A stretch of 39,467 nucleotides of DNA from Candidatus Obscuribacterales bacterium (GCA_949127735.1 CASBPX010000125.1:1-39467); one strand, 5' to 3'. Shown: positions 31,072-38,736, counted from the first letter of the stretch. Made by a program: numbers and translations. Notes: a model not told the origin generated them from the sequence alone.

Positions 31072-32100
31072 TTAGGGGCTGCATGGCACTCTGAGCTCTT
31101 GAGGAGATACGGCGTTCAGTATACGCCAGCCGCCAATATAACCTGCACCAAAACACGTTTGCGACAGCTTGACGTAGGTCCAACTTCGGTCTATGACGCA
31201 CCAGAAAAGGTCTAAATAAGTTTGCAAGCATTTTCTGCTAGCTCCCGAAAATTTATTTCGCATGACATTTTCGAACAGTGTAACTGAAATTGCTTGCTTC
31301 GGCTGTAGATTGCTCTTCTCTGCGGCAGAGTTCGCATTCGAATTCACTGAATTTGCATTTTTCAGTATATAGCGGTCACCTGGAAGGCGTATAGCCAGGT
31401 CTTCCATCTCCAGAATGGTTAAGCTAGAAGCGACCATCGGAAATGGAAGTCCGCTGGCGACGGTGAGATTGTCGCAGCCTATTGGTTTATCCGACAACAT
31501 TTTTGCTATTAGAACTTGATTGTGATCTAGAGCAGTCAGTCGCGATTCCAGGTCTGGTTGTCCTTGCGCTTCTTCAGAGTCAAAATTAAGTTCTTCATCT
31601 TGCGGATGCATTCCTCGCGGCGTTTCGCGACTGCGATGACACACCAGCTTTTGAAACATCGCTGACTTTACCAGCACTGATGCTTCGTTCGGTTGGCCAC
31701 CAACGGCTGCGGCTATGCTTTTCTCTATATGTGCGATTGATGACTGCGCGACACCGGTAATGTCGTGAATGAGATGGGCGCTGAAAATATAGCCCTGAGC
31801 TGTCAGCCATTGCAAGAAAAGCCATGCGGCTGGAACCCTGATGTTCCGGAGGAAACTGCGAGCTGTAAGCGACTGTTTTTTGCCGCAACTTAAACAAGTA
31901 CCTTTTCTTGTTCCGGCATGTCTTATGAAGTTGGTGCAGTGACAGTGTTTACAAAAGATCAAGGCTCTGCTTAGAGCAATGTGAAGCAGCTCATGCCAGA
32001 TGGTTTCAAGCGTTGGGAATAGTTGATTGAACAACACGTAAAGTCGTTGGAGCTCTGCTTTGTCATGTTTGTATTGAGCTCGTTTTTCGTTTTCAGGCAT
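31072..32100 (-). CDS. zinc-ribbon / HTH / winged-helix protein of unknown function, 342 aa
   Basis: Start ATG 32100 is supported by GGAG 9 nt upstream; the frame to 32151 would cover the inverted repeat at 32113-32136. Residues about 50-75 form a zinc ribbon (CKHCHC...CLSCGKK) like those of IS1/IS1595-type transposases. Then a helix-turn-helix-like stretch (SAHLIHDITGVAQSSIAHIEK). Residues about 195-235 (PIGCDNLTVASGLPFPMVASSLTILEMEDL, RLPGDRYIL) closely resemble the DprA-type C-terminal winged helix. The tail (SRKCLQTYLDLFWCVIDRSW, then GGWRILNAVSPQELRV) is unassigned. No DDE catalytic set was seen, so this is more likely a regulator or DNA-uptake-linked protein than an active transposase. 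It is a mosaic not known to me. Confidence 0.8.
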   Translation of the reverse strand: MPENEKRAQYKHDKAELQRLYVLFNQLFPTLETIWHELLHIALSRALIFCKHCHCTNFIRHAGTRKGTCLSCGKKQSLTARSFLRNIRVPAAWLFLQWLTAQGYIFSAHLIHDITGVAQSSIAHIEKSIAAAVGGQPNEASVLVKSAMFQKLVCHRSRETPRGMHPQDEELNFDSEEAQGQPDLESRLTALDHNQVLIAKMLSDKPIGCDNLTVASGLPFPMVASSLTILEMEDLAIRLPGDRYILKNANSVNSNANSAAEKSNLQPKQAISVTLFENVMRNKFSGASRKCLQTYLDLFWCVIDRSWTYVKLSQTCFGAGYIGGWRILNAVSPQELRVPCSP

Positions 32101-32112
32101 AGCATTTTTCTC

Positions 32113-32136
32113 CGCATTAACGTAAACGCTAATGCG
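32113..32136. promoter_or_regulatory. imperfect 24-bp palindrome before the zinc-ribbon gene
   Basis: Arms CGCATTA and TAATGCG surround ACGTAAACGC, which itself pairs except for one mismatch and its centre. It sits 12 bp before the start codon, directly against the GGAG site, so bound protein or a hairpin would block translation or transcription of the 31072-32100 gene. Confidence 0.5.
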
Positions 32137-32215
32137 CAGTGAAAAGTTCAAATAGTTCGATTAAAAAAATCGTGTGACAACTGCTCTGAAGGCAGTCATG
32201 GCGAAATTGAAGCTT

Positions 32216-32265
32216 TAAATGTAGTGAACGATCAACCGTTAACAGTTGATCGTTCACTACATTTA
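32216..32265. promoter_or_regulatory. 50-bp near-perfect palindrome (family site 2)
   Basis: Arms TAAATGTAGTGAACGATCAAC and its reverse complement flank CGTTAACA (one mismatched pair, C/A). The central 20 bases ATCAACCGTTAACAGTTGAT match site 3 except for one base. It lies 116 bp upstream of the zinc-ribbon gene start and is followed by eight C. There is no T run, so a regulatory site or a hairpin-forming element fits better than a terminator. Confidence 0.6.
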
Positions 32266-32705
32266 CCCCCCCCGAAATCACGGCAGCGTAGGACTTTACT
32301 CTTTGTCATGTTTTCGCGCAAGCCAAAATTCGCGCCGAAGATTCGCTTGCTATGAATTGACTAGCCTATCCAAATGTCAGCGATTCTTTGCGAGTCTATA
32401 GGGCCATAGCTCTTGCTCCGAAAAATGCTGACGTGCTTTGCCCCGGCGCCACCATATACAGTGCGGGGTAATTGCATGCGCCCGCACTTAAGATATTAAT
32501 AGCGCCATCGCTCTTGAGCCCGCTAAAATTGTTCCTTACTAGTGAAGGCCGCCATTACCCACGCAGCGTGCGCCCGCGGGCGCTTGATCAAAAAAATGGC
32601 AAAGTCTTCGAGCATTAATGAGGGTTTGTCCTCGATCTTACATTTTTTTGCCATTGGTTAAATTGAGGTTTGAATCAGGCATAACTATAATACTGGTTTT
32701 GGCCG
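32266..32705. other. structured intergenic region (440 bp)
   Basis: No gene is supported. After the C8 run, several hairpins occur: AGTGCGGG / CCCGCACT at 32460-32488, the palindrome GCGCCCGCGGGCGC at 32570-32583, and AAAAAAATG / CATTTTTTT arms near 32593-32650. It could carry a small structured RNA. A promoter for the TPR gene is at its end (32663-32691). Confidence 0.45.
32663..32691 (+). promoter_or_regulatory. sigma70-type promoter of the TPR gene
   Basis: TTGAGG (32663-32668), 17 bp, TATAAT (32686-32691), a consensus -10. Transcription should start near 32698, only about 8 nt before the GTG at 32706. Confidence 0.7.
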
Positions 32706-33551
32706 GTGGTTGGCTTCAGACACTGGAGATGCGTAAATTTGCCAGACGGACAGTTAGCACCCTATTTATCTTCAATTGAAAGCGCTTTGAGCGGCGACTT
32801 TCAATTCAACGAAATGGATGATTTGGAGGTCAAGCAACGCTTCATGCTGCAAAAGTCTTTGCTAAGCGTTGCCCATGTACTTGAAGCCAAAAACGATACC
32901 GGTGACTCTTGCGAGAGCCTGCACAAGCTGGCGGTGGTGTGCCGCCTCTATGACTATCCGCAGTTGGCCGAGCGTCTTTATATGCGGGCTCTAAATCGCT
33001 CTATTGCCGATTGCGGCGAACAATCAATCGCCACGGCTCGCCACCGCAATTTCCTCGCAGGCCTTTATGTGCATCTCTCAAGGTTTGATGAGGCTTCGCG
33101 GTTGATCAATCAATCGCTTGGTGCTTATGAAAAGCACCTTGGTATCGAACATCTCTACTGCCGCATGACGCTTTTTGCATCGGTGCTGGTGTATGCAAAA
33201 CAAAACAAGATGGCAGAGGCACTGAAATTGTTTGAAATGGTGCAGGTGCAAAGTCAAAGCATGTCGGTCAACGCTTTTTCTGATAGTCAGTGGAGTGTGG
33301 TCAGCATGCGGCTCTGGATGCTGTCTTTGCTGCGTTTCAGCCAGGGGCGTTACGATGACGCATATGAGCTGTTTCGCTACACGGCCATTCTGGAAGCCAA
33401 TGAAGTCTGGCCCGGCAATTTGCTCATCCATAAAGCTCTGTCAGATTTAATTGCACTTTGTCGCACCCTTGGTTTGCAGTCTGAATCTAAAGAGTGTCAG
33501 GAGCTATCGGTTTTAATTGAAAGTACGCTGGCTAATACCAGGCGCAAATAA
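32706..33551 (+). CDS. TPR-like helical repeat protein, 281 aa (start uncertain)
   Basis: All-helical protein with TPR-like units in the second half: RLYMRALNRSIADCGEQSIATARHR, then SRFDEASRLINQSLGAYEKHLG, NKMAEALKLFEMVQ and GRYDDAYELFRYTAIL. The pattern of EKxLGxEH is typical of kinesin-light-chain-type TPRs. No signal peptide or enzyme motif. The reading frame begins at GTG 32706, but the promoter puts the RNA start about 8 nt before it, which would make it nearly leaderless. A TTG at 32739 has GGAG 10 nt upstream and may be the real start (270 aa). It ends 51 bp before the stop of the response-regulator remnant. Confidence 0.8.
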   Translation: MVGFRHWRCVNLPDGQLAPYLSSIESALSGDFQFNEMDDLEVKQRFMLQKSLLSVAHVLEAKNDTGDSCESLHKLAVVCRLYDYPQLAERLYMRALNRSIADCGEQSIATARHRNFLAGLYVHLSRFDEASRLINQSLGAYEKHLGIEHLYCRMTLFASVLVYAKQNKMAEALKLFEMVQVQSQSMSVNAFSDSQWSVVSMRLWMLSLLRFSQGRYDDAYELFRYTAILEANEVWPGNLLIHKALSDLIALCRTLGLQSESKECQELSVLIESTLANTRRK

Positions 33552-33602
33552 CGCTCTGGGAAAATAAGTATTTCATTGACGACGATGGGCTTACCAAAAC
33601 AG

Positions 33603-33977
33603 TCAAGCGTTATTTTCTTGTTTGACGTCGATGGAATAGCCGAGCCCTTTAATTGTGCGAATGCAAGATGTCTTTTGCTCTTTGTCGATTTTTTTTGCGC
33701 AATCGCGTAATGCGCTGTCTGACCGCTTCTTCTGAAGCATCTTCGTCAGCTTTAAAAATTCTATCCATCAATTCGTTATAGCTGAAAACTTTGCCGCGGT
33801 TGCGTAAGAGTAGCTCAAGCAGTGCGTACTCGTTGGCTGCTAAAGCCAGTGGTTGGCCGTCGAAAGTAACTGCTCGAGTGGTCATATCGAGGCTAACTTG
33901 GCCTACCGCCAATATTGACTCAGCCATTGCGCTTCGGCCAGTTCTACGTCATCTTCAACAATTAGAATTCTGGACAT
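33603..33977 (-). pseudogene. decayed OmpR/PhoB-type response regulator (receiver deleted, frameshifted)
   Basis: The minus strand opens at ATG 33977 with MSRILIVEDDVELAEAQWL, the classic first strand and acidic pocket of a receiver domain. After 24 codons it meets a stop. In another frame, from about 33915, a nearly complete OmpR-type winged helix follows (SLDMTTRAVTFDGQPL...NEYALLELLLRNRGKVFSYNEL). About 95 residues of receiver, including the phosphoacceptor Asp region, are missing. The winged helix is itself shifted at a run of eight A (T8 on plus, 33689-33696): removing one base restores RKKIDKEQKTSCIRTIKGLGYSID to a stop at 33603. An open frame of 92 aa (33649-33927) is only the middle of this remnant. 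No histidine kinase is nearby. Confidence 0.85.
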
Positions 33978-34106
33978 GAAAAAACCAAATTAGTACGTCA
34001 AGCTCGATCGATCACTGTGATGTATGCCCTGATTTGAGATTATGCTTTCTGGTTTGCTGTAATTTGTCGGTCATTGTTGCAATGCAGTTGCCGTTTTAAG
34101 TGGATA

Positions 34107-35360
34107 TTAGCGATTAATTCCCAGTCTTTGTTCCATTGCACGCATTCTGCTCAAAAGTTCCTCTTGATTTTTAGGTCTTTCACCACGTGTCTTCGGAAAA
34201 GCTAAATATTCAATTTTGTTCTCTTGAGTGCCGCCATGTTTGGGAGATGGGTTAAGTCCCAGGTCTCTGGCCAGTGCCATAGAGCCTTCGCCTCGTTTGG
34301 CTTTCGGTCCAACATCACCAAATACTGCTACTGCCATTTTGCCGTTTTCTTTGTTGCGTACAAGAGCCATGTCGCCAACCTGTACACCATGTGGTTTATA
34401 TTGACCTTTGGGTAGCACCACATATGGTACTTCTTCTGCATTTACATATTTTGTTTTACCGTCGTCGTAACGCATACTTGTTTTAGTCTGGCCGTGCCGG
34501 GGATCGATTTGTTTAGCACGCGGCGATCCATCGGCGTCAACTGCCATCTTCGCGCGCATATAGAGGCCGTGCTCTGTATTTACTAATTTGCCTGCAGGAG
34601 CAAAAGCCAGCTCTGCAGCTCTGTCCATCAGGCGGTGCGCCTCACTGGTGACAGGCTGATGCGAATCAGATGATGTCTTCGTTATTTTGCTTTCTGGTAA
34701 TGTTTTTATTTCTGGTAATGCTTTTATTTCGGGGACAGCTTTTACTTCCTGTACGGGTTTGGCTTCTGGATTTCGATTGTCCGCTTTTTCTCCTGTTGTT
34801 TGGTGGCGACTGTGCACCCTTGGTAGCATCTCACCGTTGAGCGCTTGGGTAGTGCCGGGTGTACCCAGTTCTTTAGCAGAGCCGCGCCAGTCAACAAATT
34901 TACCCTTGCTGTTTTTCTGCTGCTCGAAACTACCGTCACTATTGGATACGCCTTTGAGCAGTGGCTTCTCACGCTCCCCTGCTCTCTCCTGATGAATACT
35001 TACCAGCTCGCGCGCACCGGCTTTACTGGTATTTAAGTTGAGTGAATATTTTTCTCCTTTGTCGTTCTGCAAGTCAAGTTTTTTTACGCCGTCGTTTGCT
35101 AGTTGCTGTGCTGCTGCCAGGCGATCCTCAGGTTTGGCATTAGCGTCGGTGATGGTTTGAATGCGCTGGTCTACGCTAGTGTTTTGTTGCGCATTTTTGT
35201 AGAGATCGGCGGTGTTATATTGCGGGTTCTGGTCGGCGGCTTGGCCCGATGTCAGCGGCGCAGCCAAACGTGTGTCGTCGAGCATTTTTCGCGATGCCAC
35301 TGCCTGAGCTGATTCTGCCCGGTCTGATTCTTGATGACGGATTTCTCTGCCTTCGCCCAT
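34107..35360 (-). CDS. protein with C-terminal GH75 chitosanase-like domain, 417 aa
   Basis: ATG 35360 is chosen (CAGGTG just upstream) over GTG 35366. Residues 1-250 are hydrophilic and low in complexity, Gln/Asn/Lys-rich, with three E[I/V]K[A/T][L/V]P repeats near 208-225. The last 160 residues match the layout of glycoside hydrolase family 75 (fungal-type chitosanase): VPYVVLP, VQVGDMALV, VAVFGDVGPKAKRGEGSMALARDLGL and IEYLAFP. The family's acidic catalytic pair probably corresponds to Asp in GDVGP and Glu in GEGS; spacing between them is shorter than I expect for the fungal enzyme, so activity is unproven. There is no signal peptide, so export would need another route. Confidence 0.8.
   Translation of the reverse strand: MGEGREIRHQESDRAESAQAVASRKMLDDTRLAAPLTSGQAADQNPQYNTADLYKNAQQNTSVDQRIQTITDANAKPEDRLAAAQQLANDGVKKLDLQNDKGEKYSLNLNTSKAGARELVSIHQERAGEREKPLLKGVSNSDGSFEQQKNSKGKFVDWRGSAKELGTPGTTQALNGEMLPRVHSRHQTTGEKADNRNPEAKPVQEVKAVPEIKALPEIKTLPESKITKTSSDSHQPVTSEAHRLMDRAAELAFAPAGKLVNTEHGLYMRAKMAVDADGSPRAKQIDPRHGQTKTSMRYDDGKTKYVNAEEVPYVVLPKGQYKPHGVQVGDMALVRNKENGKMAVAVFGDVGPKAKRGEGSMALARDLGLNPSPKHGGTQENKIEYLAFPKTRGERPKNQEELLSRMRAMEQRLGINR
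34695..34748. repeat. 18-bp tandem repeat, three units, in frame
   Basis: Three adjacent 18-bp units encode EVKAVP, EIKALP and EIKTLP on the minus strand inside the GH75-like gene. The two downstream units differ at one base. They form a Pro/charged linker between the disordered N-part and the enzyme-like domain. Confidence 0.75.
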
Positions 35361-35440
35361 AAACACCTGCTAGTAATCGGTAGATGCATCTTAGCGGCGT
35401 TAATGTGAAAGTGTCGTGATAATGAAATGCCCGAAACAGA

Positions 35441-35471
35441 CCAGCTTGTCGGAGGGGTGCCGACAAGCTGG
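35441..35471. terminator. perfect 12-bp hairpin between two minus-strand genes
   Basis: Stem CCAGCTTGTCGG / CCGACAAGCTGG with 7-nt loop AGGGGTG. It lies about 100 bp after the stop of the 163-aa gene and about 80 bp before the GH75-like start. No T run follows on the minus strand, so termination would be rho-dependent or weak, and a regulatory hairpin is possible. Confidence 0.5.
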
Positions 35472-35573
35472 ATTGCTCTTCTAGGGGACGCGCCAGCCAG
35501 AGGGGCATATCGGCATACTTAAACTACAATCTGATCGTGACCATATCGTGACCGGCCGCTGACTTTTTAAATC

Positions 35574-36065
35574 TTAGAATTTCATGCGAACGCAAAATCC
35601 GGCGCGCGCCTTTAAATGACATTTGCGCGGATTTAAACCGATTTCTACAGGTTGCCCTTGCATATTCAAATCGAAAGTAATGATGCGATCGAGCTTGAGA
35701 CGGAGGTCTCCACCCGGTTGCGGAGCCCGTGGACCCATCTCGAGATTGAGACGATGGTCAGGCCCTGTCCCTGGCGAATGTAGTGTGTATGGTGGATTAT
35801 TGAAATCTAGTGGTTTATTCAATTTGAAATTATTCGAATTTTCAACGGATAGATCCGGTAGATCCTTTATTGTGCGGTCGATCGCCGCGCGCTCAGTATC
35901 AGAGAGCGGCGAAAGATTCAGTTTGGGCGCCTGGCATTCTTTGCTGCCAGGTTTAAATGGTCCGCCGGCGCAAGTGAGAGGCGTGAATTCAGGAACCAGA
36001 ACCGTCGGCTCCGGCGTTTGCATTTCGTGTTTGTTATTGTCGGAAAGAGTTTCAGAAGAGTCCAT
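35574..36065 (-). CDS. hypothetical Pro-rich protein, 163 aa
   Basis: Unrecognised. It is hydrophilic, rich in Pro, Leu and Asn, with no signal peptide. It contains four cysteines, two near residues 32-44 (TCAGGPFKPGSKEC) and two near the end (KCHLKARAGFC), which might bind metal or form disulfides. The second half has strand-like segments (RLNLEMGPR, LRLKLDRIITFDLN). ATG 36065 is the only start, without a strong ribosome binding site. It runs in the same direction as the GH75-like gene and may be co-expressed with it. Coding is supported by frame length and composition only. Confidence 0.6.
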   Translation of the reverse strand: MDSSETLSDNNKHEMQTPEPTVLVPEFTPLTCAGGPFKPGSKECQAPKLNLSPLSDTERAAIDRTIKDLPDLSVENSNNFKLNKPLDFNNPPYTLHSPGTGPDHRLNLEMGPRAPQPGGDLRLKLDRIITFDLNMQGQPVEIGLNPRKCHLKARAGFCVRMKF

Positions 36066-36188
36066 TTAGACCTTAAAATAAAACTTTGGATAAAGCTTTG
36101 GATAGCGCTTCCTGTTCTTAATAATGCAGGCCCGGCCCCCTCACGCCTAGGGGGAAATCACCATCGGCTGACTTATTTATGTACATAC

Positions 36189-37748
36189 TTAAGTCCAATT
36201 CGTCCTTCTAAGTTCATGCACGCGTTCACGAATATCGGCTTTCCAGTCATCACTCTTAGTTTCCAGGCCTTTCATAATCATCAACATTCGATGATTTTTT
36301 AAAAACCTTTCTTGATGTTGCATTAGAAAGTTCCAGTACATAGAATTGAATGGACAGGCATTTTCTCCAAAGGTTTTCTTTGCATCGAAATAACATTTAC
36401 CGCAGTAATTTGACATCTTGTTTATGTAGTTCGCCGATGCTGCATATGGTTTGGTACCTACGTATCCGCCATCCGCATGCAGACTCATTCCGACCACATT
36501 CGGAACCATCACCCAATCATAGCCATCAATGAACATAGAGTGAAACCAATCGTTTGTCTTCAGCGGGTCTAAGCCAGCTAGCAAGGCGAAGTTTCCGAAA
36601 AGCATTAATCTGACTATATGGTGCGCATAAGCATGCTCTTGAACCGCTTCAATGGAATCACTCATGCATCGCATGCGTGTCTTACCGGTCCAGAAAAAAT
36701 CTGGCAGCTCTTCTGTCGCACTCAAGGAATTTCGCTGTTTGTAGTCAGGCATTAGTCGCCAGTAGGCGCGCCATACAAATTCGCGCCAGCCAATCAATTG
36801 CCGAATAAATCCCTCTACCGAAGAAATTTGTGCCTGCTTCGACAGATATCTTGATTCTGCTTCCCGACAAAGTTCTAGTGGGTGAAGCAAGCAGGTGTTG
36901 ATGTAAGGAGAGAGTATTGAGTGATTTAAAAACGGTTCGCCGTCGAGCATGGCATCTTGATGAGGCCCCCATTGATCCAGCCTTTTTTCAAAGAAATCTT
37001 CTGCAGCTCGCAGTGCATCTTGGCGCGTCACAGCGTAGTTCCAGTTGTCGGTAGTGCCTGGGTGGTCACCAAAATACCGCTCGACCATATCGATAACTTT
37101 TTTTGTGATAGCATCGGGCGGAAATGACATCAAACTCTCGTACTTCAGTTGTTTCCCTGGTGCTAATCGATTGCTCTTGTCGAAATTCCAGGCACCACCC
37201 ATGGGGTCGTCGCCGTCCATAAGTAAACCGGTTTTCTTGCGCGTCATGTGATAAAACTTTTCCATAGTCACGCGTGCTGTGGGTGACGTATGCAGTTTCT
37301 CAAATTCTTCGCTAGTGGAAATAAAGTTAGAGTGAGGAAAAATTTCTACGTCGATTGACCTGTCTAAAAGTCTCTCTGAGCATATCTTCGCCATGTTGGT
37401 GAGATGCGCTGTTACCCCGAATTCGCTTTGTTCCATCATAAGCAATCTAGTCGGATTGTTTTTTTTGATGTGCGTTGCCAGCGCTTCGCTAAATTCAGGA
37501 CTTTCTTCATAATAATCCACATTCCAGCCTGCTTCTCGAAGCTCTTCAGCGAAGTGACGCATTATTGAATAAATGAGAACCAGTTTTTTTTTGTGATACC
37601 GCAGTTGATTGCCCCTTGCAACAGACTCGATCATCACCACCATTGCGTTGTTTTTATCAGCGGCCACCAGTGCACTGTTGTTCATAGAACATTGGTCGCC
37701 AGTGATCCAGACTGTCTCGCGTCTTTGTTTCTGCTTAGAGTTATTCAT
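36189..37748 (-). CDS. phrB: FeS-type cryptochrome/photolyase-related protein (prokaryotic (6-4) photolyase class), 519 aa
   Basis: Matches the deoxyribodipyrimidine photolyase-related family (FeS-BCP): the opening VWITGDQCSMNNSAL is its N-terminal signature. The cluster-binding cysteines are present in the order TCLLHP, NYCGKCYF and ENACPFN, giving the four expected ligands. A long FAD-binding helical domain contains the conserved SVEGFIRQLIGWREFV and NPxD-type MLFGNFALLAGLDP segments. Such proteins repair (6-4) photoproducts using light, FAD and a [4Fe-4S] cluster. ATG 37748 overlaps the stop of the upstream gene by 8 bp, so the two are translationally coupled; the longer TTG 37763 frame is less likely. 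It is the second gene of a two-gene operon whose upstream region holds palindrome site 3. Confidence 0.93.
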   Translation of the reverse strand: MNNSKQKQRRETVWITGDQCSMNNSALVAADKNNAMVVMIESVARGNQLRYHKKKLVLIYSIMRHFAEELREAGWNVDYYEESPEFSEALATHIKKNNPTRLLMMEQSEFGVTAHLTNMAKICSERLLDRSIDVEIFPHSNFISTSEEFEKLHTSPTARVTMEKFYHMTRKKTGLLMDGDDPMGGAWNFDKSNRLAPGKQLKYESLMSFPPDAITKKVIDMVERYFGDHPGTTDNWNYAVTRQDALRAAEDFFEKRLDQWGPHQDAMLDGEPFLNHSILSPYINTCLLHPLELCREAESRYLSKQAQISSVEGFIRQLIGWREFVWRAYWRLMPDYKQRNSLSATEELPDFFWTGKTRMRCMSDSIEAVQEHAYAHHIVRLMLFGNFALLAGLDPLKTNDWFHSMFIDGYDWVMVPNVVGMSLHADGGYVGTKPYAASANYINKMSNYCGKCYFDAKKTFGENACPFNSMYWNFLMQHQERFLKNHRMLMIMKGLETKSDDWKADIRERVHELRRTNWT

Positions 37749-38418
37749 CTTCTGAAAAATCAAGGTTATGAGGCGCGCTACGCCTTTTGTGGCTATTACC
37801 TGTTAGCGGGGTGGAATCGTCTACTACTTCAAAAGCAAAATCGTCCATCCAAACGCATCCAGAGCCATTCAATAGCACTCCAAAAGCAATATTGACGCTT
37901 TGATCGGAGACGTCGAGAACAATTTCATGTTTAGTCCAGTCGGTATCGCGTAGTATCGGCCGATCTTGCATATTGTCAAAAGCTAGTGAATCGCCGAGTC
38001 CGCGCTCACCGTCTACTCGCATCCACATACCAGCCCAGCCATCTATGTCTTTCGATTTCACCCAGCCTGTTAATTTGACCCGCTTGTCTCTAAATTCGCC
38101 AACGCGAAACATTTGCATCAGTGTGCCAAAGCCATGCAGTTTTTGTGTGTTCGAACGCATAAAGCCGCAGCGATTGCCGCTGTGACCCTCAGTGGTGCAG
38201 AGGCCCATATCATATTCGCGGGGGTTGGAGCCGGCTTGAATCCAGCCGGCGGGCAACACCGCCTCTTCGCTTTTGTCGCCGTTTTTTGACGATTGCTTTG
38301 GCTGATCTGTTAATTCTTTGTCGCTGGTTCTTATACTCAGATTGGCCGTGGCTTTGGGATTATTTTTGTCTTTTTTCTCTGCTTTGTCTTTCGATTTGGC
38401 TTTTTCTTTTTTGGCCAT
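37741..38418 (-). CDS. jelly-roll-like domain protein, 225 aa
   Basis: First ~55 residues are a Lys/Asp/Glu-rich disordered tail (MAKKEKAKSKDKAEKKDKNN). Residues 58-205 form a beta-sandwich-like domain with the pattern WIQAGSNPREYDMG, FGTLMQMFRVGEFRDKRVKLTGWVK, AGMWMRVDG, LAFDNMQDRPI, DWTKHEIVLDVSD and IAFGVLLNGSGCVWMDDFAFEVV. This resembles a carbohydrate-binding-type module that also occurs C-terminally in some AraC-like regulators; I cannot name the family with certainty. No signal peptide. ATG 38418 has a GAGG 14 nt upstream. It is the first gene of the photolyase operon, so it may be part of a light- or damage-response unit. Confidence 0.8.
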   Translation of the reverse strand: MAKKEKAKSKDKAEKKDKNNPKATANLSIRTSDKELTDQPKQSSKNGDKSEEAVLPAGWIQAGSNPREYDMGLCTTEGHSGNRCGFMRSNTQKLHGFGTLMQMFRVGEFRDKRVKLTGWVKSKDIDGWAGMWMRVDGERGLGDSLAFDNMQDRPILRDTDWTKHEIVLDVSDQSVNIAFGVLLNGSGCVWMDDFAFEVVDDSTPLTGNSHKRRSAPHNLDFSEDE

Positions 38419-38492
38419 GAATGAAATGAACCTCGGCTGTTACTAACTGGTCGGCTGATTGTATATTCCCGAAATTCAAGCAGGATCGAAAT

Positions 38493-38524
38493 TTTTCAAT
38501 CAACCGTTAACTGTTGATTGAAAA
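38493..38524. promoter_or_regulatory. 32-bp palindrome (family site 3) upstream of the photolyase operon
   Basis: Arms TTTTCAATCAAC / GTTGATTGAAAA flank CGTTAACT. The inner 20 bases match site 2 except for one base. It lies 75 bp before the start of the minus-strand operon. A possible -10 TACAAT (38463-38458 on the minus strand) lacks a good -35; the palindrome would centre near -57, where an activator could act. Confidence 0.6.
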
Positions 38525-38736
38525 GCCGAGTCAAACAGGCCACGATCCACAGAAAAAGTCCAGAACCAGGCACTTAATATTAAAAATTCCCTTGCTGTGG
38601 CCTATGGGATTTCCACCATTGTCCTGCCGGCAATTAGGGCCATACTTACAATGGTAATTTGTCCCCCGACAATTCGACTATCCCTGATTATGTGTAAAAC
38701 CTACAGTAGCAATCAAATGATTCTGAGGTGCGTCCT
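38525..38736. other. divergent promoter region with further inverted repeats
   Basis: Contains inverted arms ACCATTGT (38615-38622) and ACAATGGT (38648-38655), a small hairpin TTGTC-CCCC-GACAA (38659-38672), and arms AGGCCAC / GTGGCCT about 50 bp apart (38537-38603). No gene is supported. Confidence 0.45.

Noticed and set aside
33649..33927. 92-aa ORF as an intact small winged-helix regulator
   Set aside because: The flanking remnants (receiver start upstream, GLGYSID end downstream in other frames) show it is the middle of a broken response regulator.
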